A stretch of 7,275 nt of DNA from an uncultured Fusobacterium sp. (GCA_900542625.1 UQOH01000089.1:1-7275), one strand, 5' to 3'. Counted from the first letter of the stretch, positions 1 through 6,482 are shown. Numbers and translations are program-made. The notes: generated from the sequence alone by a model not told the origin.

Positions 1-40
1 TAAATCTGCTGATATTTTTACGAAGAGAATTTTATTCTTA
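1..40 (+). repeat. Left arm of a ~40-bp inverted repeat bracketing the window
   Basis: This stretch is nearly the reverse complement of 7202-7240. Two exact blocks are collinear in both copies: 12 nt (gctgatattttt, 8-19) and 17 nt (agagaattttattctta, 24-40). Both copies keep a 4-nt spacer between the blocks, and the outer taaat is also shared. By hand count about 34 of 40 positions match with one gap. The inner block contains a short dyad, AGAAT-TTT-ATTCT. The repeat may continue left of base 1, which cannot be seen. It is probably a copy of a dispersed intergenic repeat; no transposase gene accompanies it. Confidence 0.6.
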
Positions 41-65
41 TATTATAACTCTTAATTTATTGTTT

Positions 66-94
66 AAATAAAAAAGGCAGAGAAAAACTCTGCC
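66..94 (-). terminator. Intrinsic terminator for the DsrE-like gene
   Basis: A perfect 7-bp stem (ggcagag 76-82 pairing with ctctgcc 88-94) has a 5-nt loop. On the minus strand it is followed by six T residues (A run at 70-75) and then more AT. Polarity fits transcription leaving the minus-strand gene that ends at 248, which would give a 3' untranslated region of about 150 nt. Confidence 0.85.
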
Positions 95-247
95 TCAAAT
101 AAAACAACATAAAATTATTTTAAATTTTAGCCTAGTTTTTTATAGATGGTTAATCTGTGTAGAACATCTACCTGAAATAATCAGGATTTTTTTAATTTAC
201 ATACTGGATAAGTATATATTAATTTTTTTAAAAAGTCAATAATTTTT
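95..247. other. AT-rich spacer / 3' UTR without a recognisable gene
   Basis: No convincing ORF lies here. On the plus strand a weak 5-bp hairpin (cctga 171-175, tcagg 181-185) is followed by seven T at 187-193 and could terminate plus-strand transcription arriving from the left. A short start-less minus-strand reading frame (about 193 down to 140) is too short to call a gene remnant. The rest is AT-rich sequence with no structure I can support. Confidence 0.4.
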
Positions 248-613
248 TTACGGCTTAATATAAGCGTATCCATCCTGGTGTCTAAGAGCAATATGGAAAA
301 CTCCTGAAGGAACAGGCTCAACAAAAGACATAAGCATAGAAGATTCTATTTCTAAGAACTTCATAGATTCCATACAGCAGTAAATTTTTACTCCATTTTC
401 AACTAAAACACTTAATGTCTCTTTTAATTTTGAAACAGAATCGAAGTTGCCATCAACAAGATTTTTTACAGCAAAAGAGTTTGCAGATATTTCAAGGTTT
501 AGAGTATAATTTCCTATTTCAGCCATTCTGATAAGAGTTTCAGCATTCTTGCACGCAATAGCCCATCTATCTTCTTCATCAACATGCAGTAAAACATTTA
601 ATATTTTATTCAT
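248..613 (-). CDS. DsrE/DsrF-like family small protein
   Basis: This 121-residue protein resembles the small cytoplasmic DsrE-like (YchN/TusD-type sulfur-relay fold) proteins. The evidence is the N-terminal pattern KILNVLLHVDEEDRW (residues 3-17), the mid-protein strand LNLEISANSFAVKNLV (38-53), the VENGVKIYCCMESMK segment with Cys79-Cys80 (71-85), and the ending VEPVPSGVFHIALRHQDGYAYIKP (98-121). In sulfur-relay members a conserved cysteine near this mid-protein position carries persulfide; whether Cys79 or Cys80 does so here is inference. Length is normal for the family. The ATG at 613 is well supported by an AAAGGAGG-type Shine-Dalgarno about 8 nt upstream. The gene is monocistronic: it diverges from the FUSC-type gene and ends in its own terminator. 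No dsr or tus partners are visible, so the substrate and role are unknown. Confidence 0.8.
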   Translation of the reverse strand: MNKILNVLLHVDEEDRWAIACKNAETLIRMAEIGNYTLNLEISANSFAVKNLVDGNFDSVSKLKETLSVLVENGVKIYCCMESMKFLEIESSMLMSFVEPVPSGVFHIALRHQDGYAYIKP

Positions 614-663
614 AATTATTCCTCCTTTAGTTGCAATTAGTTATGATTTGTTGTATTGATATA

Positions 664-692
664 ATTGTATCACAAAAATGAAGATTTTCCAA
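664..692 (-). promoter_or_regulatory. Sigma70-type promoter for the DsrE-like gene
   Basis: Read on the minus strand, TTGGAA (plus 687-692) and TACAAT (plus 664-669) are separated by exactly 17 nt. The predicted start site is near 657, giving a leader of about 45 nt that contains the strong AAAGGAGG ribosome binding site. In such AT-rich DNA single boxes are common, but the spacing and placement are good. Confidence 0.6.
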
Positions 693-697
693 TTTAT

Positions 698-725
698 TTG
701 AAAAATACATAAAATATACTATAAT
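698..725 (+). promoter_or_regulatory. Sigma70-type promoter for the FUSC/SNF2/YitT cluster
   Basis: TTGAAA (698-703) and a consensus TATAAT (720-725) are 16 nt apart. Transcription would begin near 732. Its -35 box lies only 5 nt from the -35 box of the oppositely oriented promoter, so the two polymerases would compete for the same DNA. Confidence 0.6.
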
Positions 726-757
726 ATAAGGAGGAAATATTGAAGGAGGAAATTTTA

Positions 758-1750
758 TTGAAATACATTGACCATAGAATTATAAAAACAGCATTGGGAA
801 CTTTTCTTGCAATATATATTGCAGATGTTTTGGGAATAAAATACGGAGCAACAGCAGGTATAGTAACCATAATAAGTATACAGGCAACCAAAAAAGAGTC
901 TTTTAAAATAGCTTTGGAAAGATTTATTGCATCAGTTGTGGGACTTTTCATAGCAGTAATATTTTTCCAATTGTTTGGATATACTCCATTTGTTTTTGGA
1001 ATATTTATTCTTATTTTTATGCCTGTGTGCCTGAAGTTTAATCTGTTTCAGGGCTTTCTTGCAACAGTTGTTTTGGCAACACATATTCTTGCTGAAAAAA
1101 ATATCTCATTTAAAATTCTTTCTAATGAGATTTATATACTTGTGCTTGGAGCAGCTACAGCAATAATTTTAAATCTTTATATGCCGGATGTGACAAAAAA
1201 TCTTGAGAACACTCACAAAGAAGTAAACAAGCTTATGAAGAAAATTTTAAATTATATGGGAGAAGGGCTTATTACTGGGGCTGTTTTTATTGATGAGGAA
1301 CAGACTTTTAAAGAATTGGAAAAAACATTGGAACTTGGAAGAGATTTGGTATTTAAAGATTACAACAACGCTTTGTTTTATGGGTCAAGATATTATATAG
1401 AGCTTTTTAACATGAAAAAAGAGCAGTACAAAGTTCTTTTGAGAATGAGAAAACATTTTTACAGATTTTATCTGAGCAGTGAGCATACATATATAGTTTC
1501 TGACTTTACAAGAGAAGTATCTGATTCAATCGGAGTTGACTTCATATATAAAAAAGCACTTACTGATTTGGAAAAAATAAAAGAAACATTTAAAAAAATG
1601 CCTCTTCCACAAAGCAGAGGAGAGTTTGAAAACAGAGCTGTTTTATACCAGTTTTTTAATGATATAGAAGAATTTTTAGAAATCAAAAAAGATTTTTTAA
1701 AGAGATATACTCTTAATGGAGAGAAGAAAATCAACAAAAAAAATATATAA
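758..1750 (+). CDS. Aromatic acid exporter (ArAE/FUSC-type) family membrane protein
   Basis: The 330-residue protein has an N-terminal membrane half of about six hydrophobic segments (roughly 9-26, 29-43, 55-72, 78-92, 97-112 and 124-141). A soluble, charged, helical C-terminal half (about 146-330) follows. This layout and the opening RIIKTALGTFLAIYIADVLG match the aromatic acid exporter family 1 (DUF939-type, related to FUSC/AaeB), whose C-terminal half corresponds to the ArAE_1_C region. Members are thought to export aromatic or other organic acids; the substrate here is unknown. I chose the TTG at 758 because a clean AAGGAGG (743-749) precedes it by 8 nt. The in-frame TTG at 740 also has a GGAGG (730-734), but the predicted transcript starts near 732, inside that site. 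The gene is first in the cluster, and its stop is 31 nt before the SNF2-type start. Confidence 0.8.
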   Translation: MKYIDHRIIKTALGTFLAIYIADVLGIKYGATAGIVTIISIQATKKESFKIALERFIASVVGLFIAVIFFQLFGYTPFVFGIFILIFMPVCLKFNLFQGFLATVVLATHILAEKNISFKILSNEIYILVLGAATAIILNLYMPDVTKNLENTHKEVNKLMKKILNYMGEGLITGAVFIDEEQTFKELEKTLELGRDLVFKDYNNALFYGSRYYIELFNMKKEQYKVLLRMRKHFYRFYLSSEHTYIVSDFTREVSDSIGVDFIYKKALTDLEKIKETFKKMPLPQSRGEFENRAVLYQFFNDIEEFLEIKKDFLKRYTLNGEKKINKKNI

Positions 1751-1781
1751 AAGAGGACAACATAAAGATGCACAGGGAGGC

Positions 1782-2027
1782 ATGATGCAGAAAAGGGATA
1801 TAGATAAATTATTTAAAGGACGGATAAAGCCGGAATTATGGAACACAACAGAAAAATATCTGGAAAAAAAATTAAAAATAACAGATAAAAGTATGTTTAA
1901 CGAAAGAGAAGGTAAAAATTTTGCATATATAAACGGGATTCTATCAGATGAATATGATGAATATCGTGTTAATATTGTGTGGACCGAAAAAAAAGTTTTT
2001 TTCATGGAAAAGAGTATGAGATTTTAA
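1782..2027 (+). CDS. N-terminal segment of the SWIM/SNF2-type protein (0 frame, before the frameshift)
   Basis: This reading frame encodes about 81 residues beginning MMQKRDIDKLFKGRIKPELW. It runs through YRVNIVWTEKK and then off the homologous path to a TAA at 2025-2027. Its content is what is expected just before a SWIM finger: an edge-strand pattern (FAYINGILSDEYDEYRVNI) leading into the zinc-binding cysteines. Those cysteines continue in the -1 frame. I therefore read it as the 5' part of the gene that continues to 4912, not as a separate gene. ATG 1782 or 1785 follows AGGGAGG (1774-1780) at short spacing. An upstream in-frame ATG at 1716 would overlap the preceding gene by 35 nt and has no good ribosome binding site. 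If no slippage occurs, the product is a short peptide without the zinc ligands. Confidence 0.7.
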   Translation: MMQKRDIDKLFKGRIKPELWNTTEKYLEKKLKITDKSMFNEREGKNFAYINGILSDEYDEYRVNIVWTEKKVFFMEKSMRF

Positions 2028-4912
2028 CATGCAGATGCAGCTGTAAGGGATATGTTAATAAGGATAATCCATGTGAACATCTTTTGGCTTTTCTTTTTAA
2101 AAAGAAACTGGAACTTGAAATAAATGATGAAGAAGACAATGATAAAGAGGAAAATATATTTTTTAAGGATAGTTTTGAAGAGGAATTTTCTGAAAATGTT
2201 TTTTTAAGATTTAACGCAGTCCCTGTAATTTTGGAAGACGGGGAAAAAACAAGTTTTAAATTTAAGGATTTTTATCTTTCAAAGACAAACGTAGATTTTT
2301 TAAAAGAGATAAGGCTTAAAGAACTTGTAACCCAAGAAGGTGCAGCTAATTTCAAAATGTTTTATCTGGGAAAAAAGCTGACTCCTGATGATAATTTTAA
2401 AGAGTTTATAGATTTTTTTAATGAAATAACTAAATTAGGCGGAAATACCTATATAGATTTTTTGAAAAATGAACTTGTGATACCTGAAATCGGGCTGGAC
2501 AAAGCTGTGAAGTTTATGAGGCTGTGTGCAGAAAATTATAAAAATGATATTATTGTTCCAATAGAAAGCTATATTTCTATGAACGGAAGTGATTATGTTG
2601 TTCTCTTCAGAAATTTTTCAAAAGTTGTTCCTATCGGGAAAAAATATCTTGCTGCAAAAGGCAAGACAAATGAAAATAATATAAAAGTTTATGAAGTCGG
2701 AAGTCAGCATTTGAAAAAAATAAAATATCTTATGGAAAAGCATAAGGATAAAAAGAGTTTTAAAGTTAAAGGGGAAACAACCACTTTCATAGAGCTGCTG
2801 ACAGAGCTTGAAAAGATAGGAAGAGTATTTTTAGATGATTCGCTCAGAGTACAGACCTTAAGACCTAAAAAGACAAAACTGTGCCTTTATATAGATGAAA
2901 CATATGAGGAAGAAATAGTTATTATTCCGCAGTTTTTATATGACGGTAAGCCTGCTGAAGAGTATGAGAAAAAATGTATAGTATTAAGAAATGTCAGCGA
3001 GGAGAGAGAGCAGTTAAGCGAGATAAAAAAAATTCTTGCTGTTTACGGTTTCAAAAGTAAAAACAATAAATTCTTTCTTCCTGAAAACCCTGAAATGAAT
3101 TATAAATTTATGACTAAGCACATTGAATATTTAAAGTCATCTTATAAAGTAGTTTTATCAGGAGCAATGAAATCTAAAGAATATAAAAAGATTGTGCCTG
3201 AGGTAAAAGTATCAATGAAAGGGACAGTAAGGATAGATTTCAGTATGCCGGGAATGGAGAGGGATGAGTTTCCAAATATTTTCAAAAAAATAAACAATGG
3301 AGAAAAATACTGCAGGATATCTGATGATAGTCTTGTACAGATAGAAAGTGCTGAGATGACAGAACTTGTAGAAACATTAAATGGTCTGGACGTAGTCGAA
3401 GAAGAACTTAAACAGGGAATTATTATAAGAACAGATATATTTATTCCTTTTGTAAAGAATACTTTGAAAAGTATTTTTGGCAAACAGGCAGAGGATGAAG
3501 AATCAACAGGACCACAGCCAAGAAGAAAAAGAATGAGTCCTCATTTAAAAATAATGAAACAATATGAAAAAAGAGGAGCAAATGCTTTAATTCAGCTTAA
3601 ATTAAAAGGCTATGGAGGTATTCTTGCTGATGAAATGGGACTTGAAAAATGTATTCAGATGATAGCCTGTCTTGATACATGTCCTGCAAACGATAAGTAC
3701 AGAATGATTATTGTTCCCTCATACCGTATAAGATATTGGGAAATGGAGTTTAAACGTTGTGCTCCTGATTATAAAGTGAGACTTGTGTCTGGATATTTTG
3801 ACAGCAGAATGAGAACTATTGACAGGTTTAAACCGGAAGAAACTATAGTAACATCTTATGAAGCCTTCATGGATGATCATGAAAAATATGCATATATGAA
3901 ATTTGACACTATAATCTGTGATAATCCTTTTGTTGTAAAAAACAGAATAAAATTTTTGGAAAGTATAAAAAATATAAACAGAGAAACATGTTTCTGTCTG
4001 GCAGGAGGATTTTTGAATAGGGATTTTATGGGAATGCACTATCTTTTTGAGCTGGTCCGTCCCGGTTATCTTGGAAACAGAGAACTTTTTGAGAGCAAAT
4101 ATGTTAAAATAAAACTGAGCGAGAAAGAGAAAAAAATCCCTGTTCTTGAATCATTAATCAAGCCTTTTATAATCCGCCGCAGAAGAAAAAAGGTAATTGA
4201 TGAGATTCCTAGTATAAAAACAGAAAATCTGCTTATAGATATATATGGAAAAGAGAGGGACGTTTATACAGGTTATCTGAAGAAAATAAACATAATGACT
4301 CTTTTTGGAGACCAGCATGAAAGAATATCAAGCAAAAGAATGGCTGTACTTGTGAGAAGACTTATTCAGGTGTGCTCTCATCCAAAAATGGGAAAAAGAA
4401 ATTTCAGTATAGAGTGTGAAAAAATGAAAGCTCTTTCTGATATAGTAAGAGAAAGCATTCGTGAAAAGAGAAGAACAGTTGTAGTAACACAATATGATAA
4501 AATGCTTGATATCTTTGAAGAAAAATTCGGCTTAATATACAGATGCAGTTATATTACTCCTGAAACAGATTTACAAGAAAGAAAAGAGATTTGTGAAAAT
4601 TTCAATAAGGAAGAGAGATCACTGCTTTTTGCAAGCAGAGTGGAATTTAAAGATATGCTTGATTTAAATTATGACAATATTATTTATTATGACCCTTCTT
4701 GGAAAGAAATTAAAGAAGGTGCTATAAAAAATGGTTTCCTTGACAGAAAGGTAATAGAAGTAAATCTTTTATTGAAAGGAACCTTTGAAGAAAAAATATT
4801 TGATAAAAAACCACTTTTTAAAAATAAGATAGTTTCAAGTATAATGAATTACGATAAAGAAATACCATTAGATTTTACAAAATCAGATATGTTTGATCTG
4901 ATGCAGCTGTAG
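1979..4912 (+). CDS. SWIM zinc finger + SNF2-type helicase-like protein with degenerate ATPase motifs
   Basis: Numbering from the nominal GTG at 1979 gives 977 residues. A SWIM finger (C20-S-C22...C32-E-H34) is followed by an SNF2-associated region, clearest at about 411-475 (FSMPGMERDEFPNIFKKINNG). The two RecA-like SNF2 lobes follow (about 520-977). Typical members are DNA-stimulated ATPases that move on or remodel nucleoprotein. Fold landmarks remain: GGILADEMG (546-554), MIIVPSYRIRYWEMEF (576-591), TSYEAF (625-630), RPGYLGN (694-700), PFIIRRRRKK (729-738), LIQVCSHPKM (795-804), YYDPSW (903-908) and KGTFEEKI (933-940). Catalytic positions are lost: GLEKC for GLGKT (554-558), CDNPF for DEAQ/H (647-651), LAGGFLNR for LTGTPxEN (674-681), and GAIKNGFLDRK for QATDRAHRIGQ (914-924). 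It is probably a non-hydrolysing paralogue. The real start is almost certainly at 1782 via the frameshift: GTG 1979 lacks a ribosome binding site and sits just before the SWIM finger. The next gene starts 21 nt after the stop. Confidence 0.85.
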   Translation: MDRKKSFFHGKEYEILTCRCSCKGYVNKDNPCEHLLAFLFKKKLELEINDEEDNDKEENIFFKDSFEEEFSENVFLRFNAVPVILEDGEKTSFKFKDFYLSKTNVDFLKEIRLKELVTQEGAANFKMFYLGKKLTPDDNFKEFIDFFNEITKLGGNTYIDFLKNELVIPEIGLDKAVKFMRLCAENYKNDIIVPIESYISMNGSDYVVLFRNFSKVVPIGKKYLAAKGKTNENNIKVYEVGSQHLKKIKYLMEKHKDKKSFKVKGETTTFIELLTELEKIGRVFLDDSLRVQTLRPKKTKLCLYIDETYEEEIVIIPQFLYDGKPAEEYEKKCIVLRNVSEEREQLSEIKKILAVYGFKSKNNKFFLPENPEMNYKFMTKHIEYLKSSYKVVLSGAMKSKEYKKIVPEVKVSMKGTVRIDFSMPGMERDEFPNIFKKINNGEKYCRISDDSLVQIESAEMTELVETLNGLDVVEEELKQGIIIRTDIFIPFVKNTLKSIFGKQAEDEESTGPQPRRKRMSPHLKIMKQYEKRGANALIQLKLKGYGGILADEMGLEKCIQMIACLDTCPANDKYRMIIVPSYRIRYWEMEFKRCAPDYKVRLVSGYFDSRMRTIDRFKPEETIVTSYEAFMDDHEKYAYMKFDTIICDNPFVVKNRIKFLESIKNINRETCFCLAGGFLNRDFMGMHYLFELVRPGYLGNRELFESKYVKIKLSEKEKKIPVLESLIKPFIIRRRRKKVIDEIPSIKTENLLIDIYGKERDVYTGYLKKINIMTLFGDQHERISSKRMAVLVRRLIQVCSHPKMGKRNFSIECEKMKALSDIVRESIREKRRTVVVTQYDKMLDIFEEKFGLIYRCSYITPETDLQERKEICENFNKEERSLLFASRVEFKDMLDLNYDNIIYYDPSWKEIKEGAIKNGFLDRKVIEVNLLLKGTFEEKIFDKKPLFKNKIVSSIMNYDKEIPLDFTKSDMFDLMQL
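1986..2003 (+). other. Tandem -1 slippery heptamers at the SNF2 frame junction
   Basis: In the upstream frame the codons read gaa aaa aaa gtt ttt ttc. This places A AAA AAA (1988-1994) and T TTT TTC (1997-2003) in exact X XXY YYZ phase, the two-tRNA slippage arrangement. A -1 shift at either joins the N-terminal segment to the long frame, giving ...TEKK-[V/S]FFHGKEYEILTCRCSC. The only window in which the two frames are both open is 1973-2024 (-1 frame TAA at 1970-1972, 0 frame TAA at 2025-2027), and both heptamers lie in it. No convincing upstream SD-like stimulator or strong downstream hairpin is visible. The A8 and T7 runs are equally typical of indels, transcriptional slippage or sequencing error. 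Confidence 0.6.
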
Positions 4913-4933
4913 AAAATAAAAACGGAGGAAATC

Positions 4934-5776
4934 ATGAAAAAAGAATGGATAAAAGATATTTTTCTCATTACAGCAGGTGCATTTATTTATGCATTTGGAG
5001 TTAATTATTTTTTTATTGCAAACAAAATGGCAGATGGAGGACTTGCAGGAATATGTACAATTCTCCACTATCTTTTTAGTGTAGATTTGGGAACAACATA
5101 TTTTGTTTTGAACATCCCATTGATAATATTGGGTTATAAGCTTATAGGAGGACAGTTTATTCTTAAAACTTTTTACGGAACTTTTATGACATCTCTGGCT
5201 TTCAAAGTTCTTCAAAAGTATACAGGACAAATGGACGACAGGCTTATAGCTGCTATCTTTGGAGGGCTTATAATTGGAATAGGACTTGGAACAATTTTTG
5301 TTGGAGGAGGTTCAAGCGGAGGAAGTGATATCCTTGTTAAGATATTGAATAAATATTTTGATATTCCTATTGGTAAGGCTTTTCTGGTTCTTGATTTAGT
5401 TGTTCTTTCTATGCTGGGAATATTATTTGGAAGAGATGTTTTTATGTATACACTTGTAGGCCTTTTTATTTCCACAAGAGCAATAGATTTTATTCAAGAT
5501 GGTGTGGATAAGGCAAAGGCTATGCTTATTATATCTGATAAAAGTGAAGAGATTAAAAACGAGATTATGGACAAAACAGGAAGAGGAGTAACAATCATAA
5601 ATGCCAGAGGAGGCTATACAAACGTTGATAAAGATATTGTATACTGCATTATGAGCAGATATGAGGTTACAACAGTAAAAAGAATTGTGAGAAGTATAGA
5701 TAAAAGAGCATTTTTAAGCATTATGGAAGTATCAGAAGTTCTTGGAGAGGGATTTAAGGACTTATCAGTGAAATAG
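4934..5776 (+). CDS. YitT family membrane protein (DUF161 + DUF2179)
   Basis: The 280-residue protein has five or six hydrophobic segments (about 8-28, 53-72, 75-93, 105-124, 148-166 and 168-185). A soluble C-terminal domain of about 85 residues follows. Family signatures include the opening DIFLITAGAFIYAFGVNYFFIANKMADGGLAGI (8-40) and the glycine-rich VGGGSSGGSDILVKIL (123-138). The tail GRGVTIINARGGYT...DIVYCIMSRYEV (217-245) is typical of the cytosolic DUF2179 domain. YitT-family proteins are widespread in Firmicutes and Fusobacteria; no molecular function is firmly established, and transport is a plausible guess. The ATG has a CGGAGG site 5 nt upstream and lies 21 nt after the SNF2-type stop, so cotranscription is likely. 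Length and domain order are normal and nothing is missing. Confidence 0.9.
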   Translation: MKKEWIKDIFLITAGAFIYAFGVNYFFIANKMADGGLAGICTILHYLFSVDLGTTYFVLNIPLIILGYKLIGGQFILKTFYGTFMTSLAFKVLQKYTGQMDDRLIAAIFGGLIIGIGLGTIFVGGGSSGGSDILVKILNKYFDIPIGKAFLVLDLVVLSMLGILFGRDVFMYTLVGLFISTRAIDFIQDGVDKAKAMLIISDKSEEIKNEIMDKTGRGVTIINARGGYTNVDKDIVYCIMSRYEVTTVKRIVRSIDKRAFLSIMEVSEVLGEGFKDLSVK

Positions 5777-5788
5777 GTTATAAAATAT

Positions 5789-5828
5789 AATCTGCTGCAA
5801 ATCAGTAAAAAAGTGCAGCAGATTTTTT
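5789..5828 (+). terminator. Strong intrinsic terminator, probably bidirectional
   Basis: An 11-bp perfect stem (aatctgctgca 5789-5799 pairing with tgcagcagatt 5814-5824) is followed by a T tract through 5828, directly after the YitT gene. On the minus strand the same hairpin lies immediately after the fic stop codon and is followed by atatttta, so it can plausibly stop both convergent transcripts. Confidence 0.9.
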
Positions 5829-5829
5829 A

Positions 5830-6435
5830 TTATAATTCGGAAGTTTTATAAAGTGTATATCCTTCGTAGTAATAACTGTGGTCAATACCTTTCATATATA
5901 TTTCTCTGTTACTGATTTCATCTGTAAGAGCCTCTTTTAAAAGATATTTTATCTCAATATCTTTTATTGGACTTCTCTCCATAGCCAGAAGATAGTCATT
6001 TTTATCTACCTTGCTCCAGTCCACTACTTTATGAATTTCTTGTTTTAAAATTAAATCAAGCCATATTCTTGTACTTCTTCCATTTCCCTCTCTGAAAGGG
6101 TGAGCAACATTCATTTCAACATACTTTTCTATTATTTCATCATAAGTTTTTTGGGGCATTTTTTCGATATTTTCTAAAGCAGGTTTCAAGTACATTATTG
6201 GAGCAAATCTAAAGTTTCCTTTTGCAATATTAACTGTTCTTATTTTTCCTGCAAAATCATAGATTTCAGAGAAAAGATACTCGTGAATTTTCGCAAGCGT
6301 TTCAAATTTTCCTGAAGGAAGGCTGTCCAAAAAGCCATTTTCAAACATCTCTATTGCTTTTTTCTTACTTATTCTTTCCTCTTCTTTGGCAAGTTCTACT
6401 GAATCTGTTATACCAAGTTTATTTTCAAGTACCAT
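5830..6435 (-). CDS. fic: Fic family protein (AMP-transferase), class III with C-terminal inhibitory helix
   Basis: From the chosen start the protein is 201 residues. The catalytic loop HPFREGNGRSTR (112-123) is an exact Fic motif (HPFxxGNGR). The histidine acts as base, and the GNGR residues hold the ATP phosphates and Mg2+ for AMPylation of target hydroxyl groups. The target-docking flap YDFAGKIRTVNIAKGNFRFAP is at 59-79. Near the C-terminus, SYYYEG (187-192) fits the autoinhibitory (S/T)xxxE(G/N) motif, with Glu191 expected to block productive ATP binding. That location makes it class III (NmFic-like), so no separate antitoxin gene is expected, and none is seen. I chose the ATG at 6435 because GAGG lies 8 nt upstream and a promoter is predicted just above it. 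The ATG at 6462 would add nine residues, has no ribosome binding site and sits about 5 nt from the predicted transcript start. The target protein is unknown. Confidence 0.92.
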   Translation of the reverse strand: MVLENKLGITDSVELAKEEERISKKKAIEMFENGFLDSLPSGKFETLAKIHEYLFSEIYDFAGKIRTVNIAKGNFRFAPIMYLKPALENIEKMPQKTYDEIIEKYVEMNVAHPFREGNGRSTRIWLDLILKQEIHKVVDWSKVDKNDYLLAMERSPIKDIEIKYLLKEALTDEISNREIYMKGIDHSYYYEGYTLYKTSEL

Positions 6436-6473
6436 TTTAAATACCTCGTTTTGTTTTAACATATTTTTTATAT

Positions 6474-6482
6474 ATTATATCA
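6474..6482 (-). promoter_or_regulatory. Extended -10 promoter for fic
   Basis: On the minus strand the sequence reads TGATATAAT, a consensus extended -10 (TGnTATAAT). No good -35 box is seen, as is common with extended -10 promoters. Initiation near 6467 would give a leader of about 32 nt to the ATG at 6435. Confidence 0.55.

Noticed and set aside
140..193. Minus-strand peptide KKILIISG... resembling the start of a Rossmann-type protein
   Set aside because: It has only about 18 codons, no start codon and no continuation. Chance is the simpler explanation.
1716..1781. ATG at 1716 as the start of the SNF2 N-terminal segment
   Set aside because: It overlaps the preceding gene by 35 nt, lacks a good ribosome binding site and encodes a lysine/arginine-rich stretch unlike a SWIM-protein N-terminus. 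ATG 1782/1785 follows AGGGAGG.
1979..2003. GTG at 1979 as an independent start giving a separate SNF2 protein
   Set aside because: No ribosome binding site precedes it, and the N-terminal part of the SWIM region is clearly encoded upstream in the other frame. Reinitiation cannot be formally excluded.
3719..4039. Antisense open frame inside the SNF2 gene
   Set aside because: It has no ribosome binding site and no recognisable domain, and its composition mirrors the sense codons. The similar antisense frames at 694-951, 1468-1773, 1697-2005, 3142-3483, 4883-5230, 5212-5475 and 6693-7040 were dropped for the same reason.
5830..6435. Fic-antitoxin (FicTA-type) pair
   Set aside because: No small antitoxin frame lies next to fic, and the protein carries its own C-terminal SYYYEG inhibitory motif, which makes a partner unnecessary.
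6436..6462. ATG at 6462 (minus strand) as the Fic start
   Set aside because: There is no Shine-Dalgarno, and it lies only a few bases from the predicted transcription start. The ATG at 6435 has GAGG at 8 nt.
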